From positions 5,485,001-5,549,000 of the forward strand of contig NZ_CP023692.1 in assembly GCF_008704935.1 (NCBI RefSeq): 64,000 nt of DNA. Direction: 5' to 3'. Made by a program: the position numbers and the translations under genes. Positions 47,170 to 56,449 of this stretch are shown one piece after another (position 1 is the stretch's first letter; each line of letters opens with the position of its first letter). The DNA is from Streptomyces vinaceus. Its GTDB lineage: Bacteria; Actinomycetota; Actinomycetes; Streptomycetales; Streptomycetaceae. The notes beneath the pieces were generated by a model that made no database searches, was not told the origin of the DNA, and saw nothing but the letters and a program-made list of their open reading frames with translations.

Positions 47170-47316
47170 TTACGCCCCCGGCACCAGCAGTTCCGCCGTG
47201 AGCTGCGGAGCCACCGTCACGTCACCGAAGGCCGTCGCCATCGACACGGCTTCGGTGCCGGTGCACTGGAGGGCGTGGAGGGAGATCACGTCACCCGCGT
47301 CCAGCCCCGATCGCAC
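47170..47316 (-). CDS. Possible 48-residue ORF
   Basis: GTG 47316 has GGGAGAG 4 nt upstream. The frame keeps high GC3 and gives VRSGLDAGDVISLHALQ, then SMATAFGDVTVAPQLTAEL to a TAA. No family recognised, no signal peptide or membrane helix. It is divergent from the SPW_0924-type gene. It may be a small gene or the remnant of a longer one. Confidence 0.35.
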   Translation of the reverse strand: MRSGLDAGDVISLHALQCTGTEAVSMATAFGDVTVAPQLTAELLVPGA

Positions 47317-47440
47317 CCGGCTCTCCCGGCGGGCCGCTGGGGCCACCTGTGATCCGGTGACCGGACGGTTCTCATCTCCGCCCCGCGTTGCTACGGTGCG
47401 GCTCCGCCCTGACGTCCCATCAGATTCCGGAGGCCCCGGC

Positions 47441-47581
47441 ATGCGCGCACTCCTCGCCGCCGCCATCGGGCTTGCCGCCGCGCTGGCCCTCGTGTTCGCC
47501 GTCACGGCGTTCGGGGCGCCCGAAGGCAAGACCTCGCCCAAGCCCCTGCTCACCACCGCGCCCACCGCGCCCGGACAGTAG
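47441..47581 (+). CDS. SPW_0924-family small membrane protein
   Basis: Protein of 46 aa: one N-terminal hydrophobic helix (MRALLAAAIGLAAALALVFAV) and a short Thr/Pro tail with SPKPLLTTAP, as in the small Streptomyces family named SPW_0924. GGAGG lies 9 nt before the ATG. It is 13 bp before the DUF3068 gene, in the same transcript. Function unknown. Confidence 0.75.
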   Translation: MRALLAAAIGLAAALALVFAVTAFGAPEGKTSPKPLLTTAPTAPGQ

Positions 47582-47594
47582 AGGAGGCCCGGCC

Positions 47595-48599
47595 TTGAGA
47601 CGCACCGCCAGCCTCGTCCTGCTCGCCCTCGCCGTGTTCCTCGCCGCCCTCGCACCGCTGCTGCGCTGGTACGCGTACCCCCGGCTCGCCAAGATCCCGC
47701 CGAACCAGTACCAGGAGATGGTCCTGGAGGCGAGGGACGCGACCCTCCTCGACTACACCGCCGGCATGCAGCCCAAGAAGGTGGACAAGGTCACCATCGT
47801 CCAGACCCTGAAGGGCAACGTCGAGGCGTCGAAGGAGATCGAGGCGAGCGCCGGCAAGGACGTCGTCGTCTGGGACACCCTGTCGTACATCATGGGCCCG
47901 GACGGGAAGATGGTCTCCCAGATACCCGAGCGCTACATCTTCGACGCCCATACCCAGGACCCGGTGCACGCCACCGGCGAGATGGTCGACGGCGACCCGG
48001 TCAAGCGCGAGGGCATCGAGTTCAAGTGGCCGTTCTTCACCGAGCCGCGCGACTATCTCTACTTCGACGCGCAGACCCGCACCGCCTCGCCGATCCACTA
48101 CGTCGGCCCGCGCACGTACCGCGGGATGGACGTCTACTACTACGAGCAGACCGTCCCCTGGACCAAGGTCTCGCTCCCGAAGAAGATGCCGATCGAGGGC
48201 ATCGACCCGAAGACCTTCGAGCAGACCACCGGCACCAGCCTCTGGTACCAGGTCAAGGCGATGTTCTGGGTCGACCCGGTGACCGGGGCGCCCGTCAACG
48301 CCGAGCAGGTCATCGAGCAGGAGATGCGCGGCGGCATCGCGGCCGGGGCGCCCGACGGCAGGCTCACCGTCTTCGCCGGGCACGTGAAGATGCGCGAGGA
48401 CTACGCCGATTACACCGTCGACCTGGTCAAGTCCAACCGTACGAAGGTCCTCGCACTCCACACCTACGCGCCGGTCGGCCTGGCGGCCGGCGCCCTCGTC
48501 CTGCTCGGACTGGCCCTGTGGCTGGAGGCCCGGGGCCGGCGCCGCGACGGGCCCGAGGACGGTCAGGGCCTCACCGCGCGGCTCACCGCGGCCGTCTGA
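47595..48599 (+). CDS. DUF3068 (porin PorA-family-like) protein
   Basis: Protein of 334 aa with an N-terminal membrane helix, a large extracytoplasmic domain (VWDTLSYIMGPDGK, FKWPFFTEPRDYLYFD, GMDVYYYEQTVPWTK) and a C-terminal helix followed by a basic tail, i.e. anchored at both ends. This is the DUF3068 layout. TTG 47595 is the start; GAGGAGG lies upstream. The last 17 bp overlap the end of convergent hrpB. Function unknown. Confidence 0.85.
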   Translation: MRRTASLVLLALAVFLAALAPLLRWYAYPRLAKIPPNQYQEMVLEARDATLLDYTAGMQPKKVDKVTIVQTLKGNVEASKEIEASAGKDVVVWDTLSYIMGPDGKMVSQIPERYIFDAHTQDPVHATGEMVDGDPVKREGIEFKWPFFTEPRDYLYFDAQTRTASPIHYVGPRTYRGMDVYYYEQTVPWTKVSLPKKMPIEGIDPKTFEQTTGTSLWYQVKAMFWVDPVTGAPVNAEQVIEQEMRGGIAAGAPDGRLTVFAGHVKMREDYADYTVDLVKSNRTKVLALHTYAPVGLAAGALVLLGLALWLEARGRRRDGPEDGQGLTARLTAAV

Positions 48600-51129
48600 G
48601 CCGGGCGTTGGTGTGCCGGGTGGGCTCGGCGGTCGCCGGGTCCTCCGGCCAGGGGTGCTTGGGGTAGCGGCCGCGCAGCTCGGCGCGTACGGCGCGGTAG
48701 CCGCCCCGCCAGAACGAGGCCAGGTCGGCGGTGACGGCGGCGGGCCGCCCGGCCGGGGACAGCAGGTGCACGAGTACGGGAACCCCGGCCACCCTCGGGG
48801 TCTCGGCCAGCCCGAACAGCTCCTGCAGTTTCACCGCGAGCACGGGCTGACCGTGCCCCTGCTCGTGCTCGGCGCCGTAGTCCACCCGGATCCGGGAGCC
48901 GCTGGGCACCTCGATCCGCTCCGGGGCCAGCTCGTCGAGGCGGGCGGCCTCGCCGGTGGCCCAGGGGAGCAGCCGGTTCAGCGCCTGACCGGCGTCGATC
49001 CGCCCGAGGTCCGCGCGGCGGCGGGCCCGGGACAGCTCCGGCTCCAGCCAGTCGTCGGCACGGTCCAGGAGGGCGCCGTCGTCCTGGACGTCGGGCCAGC
49101 CGCCGCCGAGCGTGCGGTGCAGGAAGCCGAGCCGGGCTCGCAGCGCCCGCGCGTCCGGGGTCCAGCGCAGCAGTCCGAGGCCTTCGCCGCGCAGCCCGTC
49201 GAGGAGGGCCGCCCGTACGAGAGCCGGGTCGGGGTCTTTGATCGGGCGCACGGCGAGCTCGATGGCGCCGAGCCGCTCGGCGGCGCGGGCGACGAGGTCG
49301 CCGTCCTCCCAGCGCACCTCCTCGCCCGCCGCGAGCAGGTGGCCGGCCGCGGCCCGGGCGGTGTCCTCGTCGATGACGGCGGCCAGCCGGACCCGGGCGG
49401 AGGCGGAGTGCGGGCCCCGGTCCGCGACGGCGACGGCCAGCCAGGGCGCGGTGCGCAGCGGCGACCCCTCGCCGAGCTCGGCTCCGGTGCCGTTGGCCAT
49501 CAGGAAGGCTCCCCGGCCCCTGGTCCTGGCGACGCGCTCCGGGAACGCGAGGGCCGCCACGAGCCCGGCGGCGGCGTCGTCCCCCGCGCGGGCGCCCGTG
49601 GGCGCGGCCCCGGCCCCGGTTCCGGAGACGGCGCGCTCCAGGCGCCCGGCTTCCGCGCGCCAGCGGGAGCCGTACGCGTCGGCGCCCGTGCGGGCCCGGC
49701 GCCAGGCGGCGGCCAGGTCGTCCCCGTACTCCCGCGGCGGCTCCTCGCTCAGCAGGGCGACGATCTCCGCGGCCCGGCGGGGCCCCAGCTCCGCGGAGCC
49801 GTCCAGCAGGGCCCGGGCCAGGCGCGGGTGCAGCCCGAGCCGGGCCATCCGCTGCCCGCGCCCCGTCACGGCACCCGTCGCGGACACGGCGCCCACCGCG
49901 ACCAGCACCTCCCGCGCCGCGGCCATCGCCCCGGCCGACGGGGGGTCCGGCAGGGCCAGCCCGGCCGCGTCCGGATCGCCCCAGCAGGCCGCCTGCAGCG
50001 CGAACTGCGCCAGGTCCGCGATCCGGATCTCGGGCGAGGGGAACGCCGGAAGGCGGCCGTCCTCAGCCTCCGGCCAGCAGCGGTACACCGCTCCCGGCGC
50101 CTCGCGCCCGGCCCGGCCCGCCCGCTGGCGCCCGGCCGCGCGGGACGCCCGTACGGTCGCCAGCGCGCCCAGGCCCCGCGCGTGGTCCACGCGGGGTTCG
50201 CGGGCCAGCCCGGAGTCCACGACCACCCGTACCCCCGGCACGGTCAGGCTCGACTCGGCCACCGCCGTGGCCAGGATCACCCGGCGGTGCGGTGCGACCG
50301 ACAGCGCCGCGTCCTGCACCGCGGCCGGGGCGCGCCCGTGGAGCTGGAGCACCTCCGCCTCCACGCCGCCCAGCTGCCCCGCGACGCGGGCGATCTCGCC
50401 GACGCCGGGCAGGAAGCACAGCACGTCCCCCGGACGCTCCGCCAGCGCCCGCCGCACCACGGAGGCCACGTGGGTCAGCTGCGCCGGGTCCACCCGCATC
50501 CCGTGCGGGGGCCGCACCGGCCGGGCCGGCGGGGCCCAGACCGTCTCCACCGGGTACGAAACCCCCGCGGCCTCCACCACCGGAGCCCCGCCGAGCACCC
50601 GTGCCCAGCTCGCGGAGTCCGTGGTCGCCGAGGCCGCCACCAGCCGCAGCTCCGGGCGCAGGGTCTCCCGTACGTCCACGAGGAACGCGGCGACCGTGTC
50701 GGCGTCGAGGTGCCGCTCGTGGCACTCGTCCAGAACCACCACGTCCACGCCGGCGAGCTCCTGGTCCCGCTGGAGCCGCTGGAGCAGGACACCGGTGGTG
50801 ACGACCTCGACCACCGTGTCCGGCCCCGCCGCCCGCTCGCCGCGCACCGTGAACCCCACCGGGCCGCCGACCGGCTCGCCCAGCAGCCAGGCCATCCGGC
50901 GGGCCGCCGCCCGGGCGGCGATCCGCCGGGGCTCGGCGACGATCACCCGGCGCCGGGGCCCGCCGCCCACCAGCCCCGCCAGCACTAGGGGCACCAGCGT
51001 GGTCTTGCCGGTGCCGGGCGGGGCGCAGAGCACCGCCGCGCCGTGGGCGTCCAGGGCGGAGAGCAGTGCGGGCACTGCCTCCCGGACGGGAAGGGCGTCG
51101 AGGTCGGACTGCCGCAGCTGTCGGCTCAA
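48583..51129 (-). CDS. hrpB: ATP-dependent helicase HrpB
   Basis: DEAH-type helicase of 848 aa. Walker A APPGTGKTTLVP (about 35-46), motif II DECHERH (about 134), SATTDS, and QRAGRAGREAPGAVYR in the second RecA lobe. The HrpB C-terminal domain follows. The TTG at 51129 starts immediately before the conserved N-terminus. It lies 7 bp after the methyltransferase gene. RNA is the likely substrate for the family; its physiological role is not settled. Confidence 0.93.
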   Translation of the reverse strand: MSRQLRQSDLDALPVREAVPALLSALDAHGAAVLCAPPGTGKTTLVPLVLAGLVGGGPRRRVIVAEPRRIAARAAARRMAWLLGEPVGGPVGFTVRGERAAGPDTVVEVVTTGVLLQRLQRDQELAGVDVVVLDECHERHLDADTVAAFLVDVRETLRPELRLVAASATTDSASWARVLGGAPVVEAAGVSYPVETVWAPPARPVRPPHGMRVDPAQLTHVASVVRRALAERPGDVLCFLPGVGEIARVAGQLGGVEAEVLQLHGRAPAAVQDAALSVAPHRRVILATAVAESSLTVPGVRVVVDSGLAREPRVDHARGLGALATVRASRAAGRQRAGRAGREAPGAVYRCWPEAEDGRLPAFPSPEIRIADLAQFALQAACWGDPDAAGLALPDPPSAGAMAAAREVLVAVGAVSATGAVTGRGQRMARLGLHPRLARALLDGSAELGPRRAAEIVALLSEEPPREYGDDLAAAWRRARTGADAYGSRWRAEAGRLERAVSGTGAGAAPTGARAGDDAAAGLVAALAFPERVARTRGRGAFLMANGTGAELGEGSPLRTAPWLAVAVADRGPHSASARVRLAAVIDEDTARAAAGHLLAAGEEVRWEDGDLVARAAERLGAIELAVRPIKDPDPALVRAALLDGLRGEGLGLLRWTPDARALRARLGFLHRTLGGGWPDVQDDGALLDRADDWLEPELSRARRRADLGRIDAGQALNRLLPWATGEAARLDELAPERIEVPSGSRIRVDYGAEHEQGHGQPVLAVKLQELFGLAETPRVAGVPVLVHLLSPAGRPAAVTADLASFWRGGYRAVRAELRGRYPKHPWPEDPATAEPTRHTNARLRRPR

Positions 51130-51136
51130 GGGGCCC

Positions 51137-51985
51137 TCAGTCCCTCTCGCAGACGAAGATCGCGGTGCCGGGGATCAGGTTGCCGCGCAGCGGGGACCAG
51201 CCGCCCCACTCCTGGGTGTTCCACTCGGGCCATTCCGGCTCCACCAGGTCGACGAGGCGGAACCCGCCCGCCACCACGTCCCGGACCCGGTCGCCGAGGG
51301 TGCGGTGGTGCTCGACGTAGACGGCGCGCCCCTGCTCGTCCTGTTCCACGTACGGGGTGCGGTCGAAGTAGGAGGCGGCGATGGAGAGCCCCTCGGGGCC
51401 GGGTTCGTCGGGGAACGCCCAGCGGACGGGGTGGGTCACGGAGAAGACCCAGCGGCCGCCGGGGCGCAGGACGCGGTGGACCTCGCGCATGACGTTCACG
51501 GGGTCGGCGACGAAGGGGACGGCCCCGTACGCCGAGCAGGCGAGGTCGAAGGAGGCGTCGCGGAAGGGCAGGCGTCCGGCGTCGGCCTCGACCAGCGGCA
51601 CGCCTTCTCCGATGCGCAGGGCGTGCTGGAGCTGGCGGTGGGAGAGGTCGAGGGCGACGGGGCGGGCGCCCTGAGCGGCCAGCCAGCGCGAGCACTGGGC
51701 GGCGCCGGCGCCGATCTCCAGGACGTCCTTGCCCTTCAGGGAGTGCGCCGGCCCGAGCAGTGCGGCGTCCGCCTCGTCCAGGCCCTCCGGCCCCCAGACG
51801 AAGCGGTCGTCGCCGAGGAAGGCGCCGTGCTCGTTCTGGTACTCGTCGGCGTTGCGGTCCCACCAGCCCCGGCTGGCCCGGCTGCTCTCCGCCTCGTCGG
51901 CCTCGCGCCGGGTGGCCTCGGCGTCCTCGCCGGAGCCGTCCTCGGCTTCGTACGCGTCTTCGGGGGCGTAGTCCTCTTGGTTCAT
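51137..51985 (-). CDS. Class I SAM-dependent methyltransferase
   Basis: Methyltransf_11-type enzyme of 282 aa. The SAM loop is VLEIGAGAAQCSRWLA (about 89-104), followed by VALDLSHRQL, ADAGRLPF and EVHRVLRPGGRWVF. The first ~45 residues are acidic and low in complexity. Target unknown. First gene of a likely two-gene transcript with hrpB. Confidence 0.9.
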   Translation of the reverse strand: MNQEDYAPEDAYEAEDGSGEDAEATRREADEAESSRASRGWWDRNADEYQNEHGAFLGDDRFVWGPEGLDEADAALLGPAHSLKGKDVLEIGAGAAQCSRWLAAQGARPVALDLSHRQLQHALRIGEGVPLVEADAGRLPFRDASFDLACSAYGAVPFVADPVNVMREVHRVLRPGGRWVFSVTHPVRWAFPDEPGPEGLSIAASYFDRTPYVEQDEQGRAVYVEHHRTLGDRVRDVVAGGFRLVDLVEPEWPEWNTQEWGGWSPLRGNLIPGTAIFVCERD

Positions 51986-52118
51986 GGGGCCCGTCGTCGT
52001 AGTCTGCGGAAAGAGTCGGAAAGAGTCACAACACGGCAGGGAGGGGCCATCAGCGCCTGCCCGCCCACGAATTGTGCCGGTTATGCGGTGATCCGCCCGG
52101 GGTGTGCGCCTTCGCGCA

Positions 52119-52147
52119 TTGACCCTGTCCGGCTGCCCCCGTATGCT
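52119..52147 (+). promoter_or_regulatory. rpsA promoter
   Basis: TTGACC (-35, 52119-52124), 17-bp spacer, TATGCT (-10, 52142-52147): close to the principal sigma factor consensus. Transcription would start near 52154. Confidence 0.85.
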
Positions 52148-52153
52148 ACAAGT

Positions 52154-52353
52154 TGCGCTGCGAGCCTGTGCTCCTCAGACCTAGCAGGCTGCGCTTGCAT
52201 CTGTTGATGACCCCTCGGTTCTCGAGGCCCTGACCCGCTTCACGGCGGAGTAGGGGCTTCCTTGGCTGTCCGGCTTCTTCGGCAGATGCCGATAAGGGCT
52301 CCCGGCGTAGCAGTACCTACGACTTTCTGTCCGTAACCGGAGCCCTTTCCCAC
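52154..52353 (+). promoter_or_regulatory. ~200-nt rpsA leader
   Basis: Long untranslated leader. Only a weak ribosome site precedes the ATG (CGGAGCC about 12 nt away, then a pyrimidine-rich stretch). In E. coli, S1 represses its own mRNA through a leader without a strong Shine-Dalgarno; similar control here is inferred. No known riboswitch motif recognised. Confidence 0.55.
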
Positions 52354-53862
52354 ATGACGAGCAGCACCGAGACCACCTCTACCACCCCGCAGGTAGCGGT
52401 CAACGACATCGGTAACGAGGAAGCCTTCCTCGCCGCGATCGACGAGACGATCAAGTACTTCAACGACGGCGACATCGTCGACGGCGTCATCGTGAAGGTC
52501 GACCGGGACGAGGTCCTGCTCGACATCGGTTACAAGACCGAAGGCGTGATCCCGAGCCGTGAGCTCTCGATCAAGCACGACGTCGACCCGAACGAGGTCG
52601 TCAAGGTCGGCGACGAGATCGAGGCCCTGGTTCTCCAGAAGGAGGACAAGGAAGGCCGCCTGATCCTGTCCAAGAAGCGCGCCCAGTACGAGCGCGCCTG
52701 GGGCACGATCGAGAAGATCAAGGAAGAAGACGGCATCGTCACCGGTACCGTCATCGAGGTCGTCAAGGGTGGTCTCATCCTCGACATCGGCCTCCGTGGC
52801 TTCCTGCCGGCCTCCCTCGTCGAGATGCGCCGCGTCCGCGACCTCCAGCCCTACGTGGGCAAGGAGCTCGAGGCGAAGATCATCGAGCTGGACAAGAACC
52901 GCAACAACGTGGTCCTGTCCCGCCGTGCCTGGCTGGAGCAGACCCAGTCCGAGGTCCGCCAGACGTTCCTCACCACCCTGCAGAAGGGTCAGGTCCGCTC
53001 CGGCGTCGTTTCCTCGATCGTCAACTTCGGTGCCTTCGTGGACCTGGGTGGCGTCGACGGTCTCGTCCACGTCTCCGAGCTGTCCTGGAAGCACATCGAC
53101 CACCCGTCCGAGGTTGTCGAGGTCGGCCAGGAAGTCACCGTCGAGGTCCTCGACGTGGACATGGACCGCGAGCGTGTCTCCCTGTCGCTGAAGGCGACGC
53201 AGGAGGACCCGTGGCAGCAGTTCGCCCGTACGCACCAGATCGGTCAGGTCGTCCCGGGTAAGGTCACCAAGCTGGTTCCGTTCGGTGCGTTCGTCCGCGT
53301 GGACGAGGGCATCGAGGGTCTGGTCCACATCTCCGAGCTGGCCGAGCGCCACGTGGAGATCCCGGAGCAGGTCGTCCAGGTCAACGACGAGATCTTCGTC
53401 AAGGTCATCGACATCGACCTGGAGCGTCGCCGGATCTCGCTGTCCCTGAAGCAGGCCAACGAGTCCTTCGGTGCCGACCCGGCGTCGGTCGAGTTCGACC
53501 CGACCCTGTACGGCATGGCCGCGTCCTACGACGACCAGGGCAACTACATCTACCCCGAGGGCTTCGACCCCGAGACCAACGACTGGCTCGAGGGCTACGA
53601 GACCCAGCGCGAGACGTGGGAGCGCCAGTACGCCGAGGCGCAGGTCCGCTTCGAGCAGCACCAGGCGCAGGTCATCAAGAGCCGCGAGGCCGACGAGGCC
53701 GCCGCTGCCGAGGGCGCTGCCGCCCCGGCCGCCGGTGGCAACGCCGGTGCGGGCATCTCGGGTGGTTCCTACTCCTCGGAGTCGGACGAGACCTCGGGCG
53801 CCCTGGCCTCCGACGAGGCCCTGGCCGCGCTCCGCGAGAAGCTGGCCGGCGGCCAGAGCTGA
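52354..53862 (+). CDS. rpsA: 30S ribosomal protein S1
   Basis: S1 protein of 502 aa with four S1 RNA-binding repeats at about 36-105, 122-190, 210-278 and 296-365; repeats 3 and 4 have the full VVSSIVNFGAFVDLGG and VTKLVPFGAFVRVDEG forms. The acidic/Ala-Gly C-terminal ~120 residues are flexible. Four rather than six repeats is normal for actinobacteria. Codon use is more restricted than neighbours, as expected for a highly expressed gene. Confidence 0.97.
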   Translation: MTSSTETTSTTPQVAVNDIGNEEAFLAAIDETIKYFNDGDIVDGVIVKVDRDEVLLDIGYKTEGVIPSRELSIKHDVDPNEVVKVGDEIEALVLQKEDKEGRLILSKKRAQYERAWGTIEKIKEEDGIVTGTVIEVVKGGLILDIGLRGFLPASLVEMRRVRDLQPYVGKELEAKIIELDKNRNNVVLSRRAWLEQTQSEVRQTFLTTLQKGQVRSGVVSSIVNFGAFVDLGGVDGLVHVSELSWKHIDHPSEVVEVGQEVTVEVLDVDMDRERVSLSLKATQEDPWQQFARTHQIGQVVPGKVTKLVPFGAFVRVDEGIEGLVHISELAERHVEIPEQVVQVNDEIFVKVIDIDLERRRISLSLKQANESFGADPASVEFDPTLYGMAASYDDQGNYIYPEGFDPETNDWLEGYETQRETWERQYAEAQVRFEQHQAQVIKSREADEAAAAEGAAAPAAGGNAGAGISGGSYSSESDETSGALASDEALAALREKLAGGQS

Positions 53863-53901
53863 TCGCAGCGCATCACACCCCGGTGTGAGCTGAGCTGAAT
53901 A

Positions 53902-53933
53902 CAAGGCCCGTCCCCTTCGGGGGGCGGGCCTTG
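53902..53933. terminator. rpsA terminator
   Basis: A 14-bp stem with one mismatch (CAAGGCCCGTCCCC with GGGGGCGGGCCTTG), TTCG loop, then TTGCGTT; 39 bp after the stop. Confidence 0.92.
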
Positions 53934-54022
53934 TTGCGTTCCTGTGAAAGGGGCCAACTGGGGAATGGAGCCGTTGCCTTGGACGTTGTGCGCACAGAAG
54001 GCAGCGAAGAGGAGTGGTGGCG

Positions 54023-54961
54023 GTGCTTGATCCACAGGGTTTGTACGAATGGGACGCCAAGGGCCTGGCAGTGGCGGATCTGGCGCTTGCCCAGGACTCG
54101 GCCGGGCTGGTCATGCTCTACCACTTCGAGGGGTACATCGACGCGGGTGAGGCCGGGGAGCAGATCGTCGAGCGGCTGCTCGACACGCTGCCCCACCAGG
54201 TCGTGGCTCGGTTCGACGCCGACCGCCTGGTCGACTACCGCGCCCGGCGCCCGCTGCTGACCTTCCAGCGCGACCACTGGACCGAGTTCGAGGAGCCGCG
54301 CCTTGAGGTGCGCCTCGTCCAGGACGCCACGGGCGCCCCGTTCCTGCTGCTCTCCGGCCCCGAGCCGGACGTGGAGTGGGAGCGCTTCGCCGTCGCCGTC
54401 CGGCAGATCGTCGAACGCCTCGGCGTCCGGCTCTCGGTCAACTTCCACGGCATCCCCATGGGCGTCCCGCACACCCGCCCCGTCGGGATCACCCCGCACG
54501 GCAACCGGACCGACCTGATGCCGGGCCACCGCAGCCCGTTCGACGAGGCCCAAGTGCCGGGCAGCGCGGAATCGCTGGTCGAGTTCCGCCTCGGGCAGGC
54601 CGGGCACGACGTGCTGGGCGTCGCCGCGCACGTACCGCACTACGTGGCGCGCTCCCCATACCCGGACGCCGCGCTGACGGCGCTGGAGGCGATCACGGCG
54701 GCGACCGGGCTGGTCCTGCCGGCCGTGGCGCACGCGCTGCGCACCGAGGCGCACCGTACGCAGACGGAGATCGACCGGCAGATCCGCGAGGGCGACGAGG
54801 AACTTGTCGCCCTGGTCCAGGGGCTGGAGCACCAGTACGACGCGGCGGCGGGAGCCGAGACGCGGGGCAACATGATCGCGGAGCCGCAGGAGATCCCGTC
54901 GGCGGACGAGATCGGCCGCGAGTTCGAGCGCTTCCTCGCGGAGCGCGAGGGCGAGGGCTGA
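54023..54961 (+). CDS. PAC2-family protein
   Basis: Protein of 312 aa of the proteasome-assembly-chaperone PAC2 family, common in actinobacteria that carry 20S proteasomes. Recognisable segments are HFEGYIDAGEAGEQIV, GPEPDVEWERFA and HGIPMGVPHTRP. GTG 54023 is preferred because AGGAG lies 8 nt upstream; GTG 54014 is in frame but abuts that site. The bacterial role is unproven. Confidence 0.85.
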   Translation: MLDPQGLYEWDAKGLAVADLALAQDSAGLVMLYHFEGYIDAGEAGEQIVERLLDTLPHQVVARFDADRLVDYRARRPLLTFQRDHWTEFEEPRLEVRLVQDATGAPFLLLSGPEPDVEWERFAVAVRQIVERLGVRLSVNFHGIPMGVPHTRPVGITPHGNRTDLMPGHRSPFDEAQVPGSAESLVEFRLGQAGHDVLGVAAHVPHYVARSPYPDAALTALEAITAATGLVLPAVAHALRTEAHRTQTEIDRQIREGDEELVALVQGLEHQYDAAAGAETRGNMIAEPQEIPSADEIGREFERFLAEREGEG

Positions 54962-55010
54962 GGGCCCCCGGCCGTACGGGGGCCGGGGCGCGGGGTCTAC
55001 TCTGCTGAGC

Positions 55011-55673
55011 ATGCTGAAGGTGGGCCTGACAGGCGGAATCGGTGCCGGCAAGAGCGAGGTCTCGCGGCTGCTGGCGGGGTACGGGGCGGTCGTCGTGGAC
55101 GCCGACCGCATCGCGCGGGAGGTCGTGGAGCCCGGTACGCCGGGGCTGGCGGCCGTCGTGGCGGCCTTCGGGGAGTCCGTGCTGGGCGCCGGGGGGACGC
55201 TGGACCGGCCGAAGCTGGGCTCGATCGTCTTCGCCGACCCGGAGAAGCTGCGGACCCTCAACGCCATCGTGCACCCGCTGGTGGGGGCGCGTTCGGCCGA
55301 GCTGGAGGCCGCCGCCGGGCCCGACGCGATCGTGGTGCACGACGTACCGCTGCTGGCGGAGAACGGTCTGGCGCCGCTGTACGACCTGGTGGTCGTGGTG
55401 GACGCCGCCCCCGGGACGCAGCTGGCCCGGCTGACCGCGCTGCGCGGGATGGCCGAGGAGGAGGCGCGGGCCCGGATGGCCGCGCAGGCCACGCGGGAGC
55501 AGCGGTTGGCGGTGGCCACGCTCGTGATCGACAACGACGGGCCGCTGGAGGCGCTGGAACCGCAGGTGCGCGCGGTGTGGGCGGAGCTCAGGGAGCGGGA
55601 AGCGGCGGCGGGGGCCGCCGGTGGTGCCGGTGCCGCAGGTGCCGCAGGTCCCGCGGATGCTGCCGGTGCCTGA
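55011..55673 (+). CDS. coaE: Dephospho-CoA kinase
   Basis: CoaE of 220 aa performing the last step of coenzyme A synthesis. P-loop GGIGAGKS at 8-15; VVDADRIAREVVEPG and NAIVHPLVGA follow; HDVPLLAEN is the substrate-lid region. The last ~20 residues are an Ala/Gly repeat tail outside the family domain. The rpsA-PAC2-coaE order is common in Streptomyces. Confidence 0.95.
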   Translation: MLKVGLTGGIGAGKSEVSRLLAGYGAVVVDADRIAREVVEPGTPGLAAVVAAFGESVLGAGGTLDRPKLGSIVFADPEKLRTLNAIVHPLVGARSAELEAAAGPDAIVVHDVPLLAENGLAPLYDLVVVVDAAPGTQLARLTALRGMAEEEARARMAAQATREQRLAVATLVIDNDGPLEALEPQVRAVWAELREREAAAGAAGGAGAAGAAGPADAAGA

Positions 55674-55739
55674 CGTGCACATGGAATAGCAGGCGGGGCG
55701 CGGGGCGTTGAACGCGCCCGCAGAGGGAAGGATCAGACC

Positions 55740-56147
55740 GTGTCCGACACCACGCCGCCGCCCATACCGGCGCAGCCGCCTCCGCCGTCCGGCTCGTCGC
55801 CCGAGACCCACGTCATCGACTACCGGGCCGCCGAGCAGCTGCTGGCCGCCCGCGACCCGCAGGGCGCCGTGAAGCTGCTCGACTCGGTCATCGCCGCGCA
55901 CCCCGAGAACACCGCGGCCCGCCTGCTGCGCGCCCGCGCCTTCTTCGCGGCGGCGCAACTGCGTCCGGCGGCGCTGGAGTTCGAGCTGGTGCTGGAGCGG
56001 GAGCCGGACAACGCCTTCGCGCACTTCGCGCTGGCCCGCACCCACGAGCGCTCCGGCCGTCCCGAGCAGGCGCGCAAGCACTTCCGCCTGGCGGCCGCCC
56101 TGGACCCGCAGCCCGACTACCTCGCGGCGGCCCGCTTCGAGGAGTAG
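55740..56147 (+). CDS. Tetratricopeptide-repeat protein
   Basis: Protein of 135 aa. A Pro-rich first 20 residues precede about three TPR units (AVKLLDSVIAAHPENTAA, AALEFELVLEREPDNAFA, ARKHFRLAAALDP). GTG start. Probably a protein-protein adaptor; partner unknown. Confidence 0.88.
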   Translation: MSDTTPPPIPAQPPPPSGSSPETHVIDYRAAEQLLAARDPQGAVKLLDSVIAAHPENTAARLLRARAFFAAAQLRPAALEFELVLEREPDNAFAHFALARTHERSGRPEQARKHFRLAAALDPQPDYLAAARFEE

Positions 56148-56157
56148 CGGGCCGCGG

Positions 56158-56424
56158 TCACCGCTGGTGCGGGGGCTCGTACGGGGGGACGTCCGGGCCC
56201 GGCTGGTAGTGCGGGCCCTGGTGGATGTGGTGCAGGACCACGGCCAGGTCCACGAGCGCGAGCACCGCCACCACCCCGCAGGCGGCCGCCCACCCGGGAC
56301 GGCCGACCAGCGAGAACGCGGCGGTCCCGGCGGCGGCCCAGACGAACCCCCACAGGCTCAGCCAGAACCGCAGCCGCAGCGGACTGCGGGCGGTAACCGG
56401 CTCGTTTCCGGAACGCATGACCAT
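56158..56424 (-). CDS. DUF6343-type small membrane protein
   Basis: Protein of 88 aa beginning near NEPVTARSPLRLRF, a start typical of DUF6343, with two membrane helices and a polar tail containing HHIHQGPHYQP. ATG 56418 is an alternative start. Function unknown. Convergent with the TPR gene (10 bp apart). Confidence 0.7.
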   Translation of the reverse strand: MVMRSGNEPVTARSPLRLRFWLSLWGFVWAAAGTAAFSLVGRPGWAAACGVVAVLALVDLAVVLHHIHQGPHYQPGPDVPPYEPPHQR

Positions 56425-56449
56425 CGCCTCGGTTCCATGGTCGCACCAC

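Noticed and set aside
45848..47581. 577-codon plus-strand frame overlapping the transglycosylase in another phase
   Set aside because: Arg/Gly/Ala-rich shadow; only its last 47 codons, from the ATG at 47441, form a real small gene.
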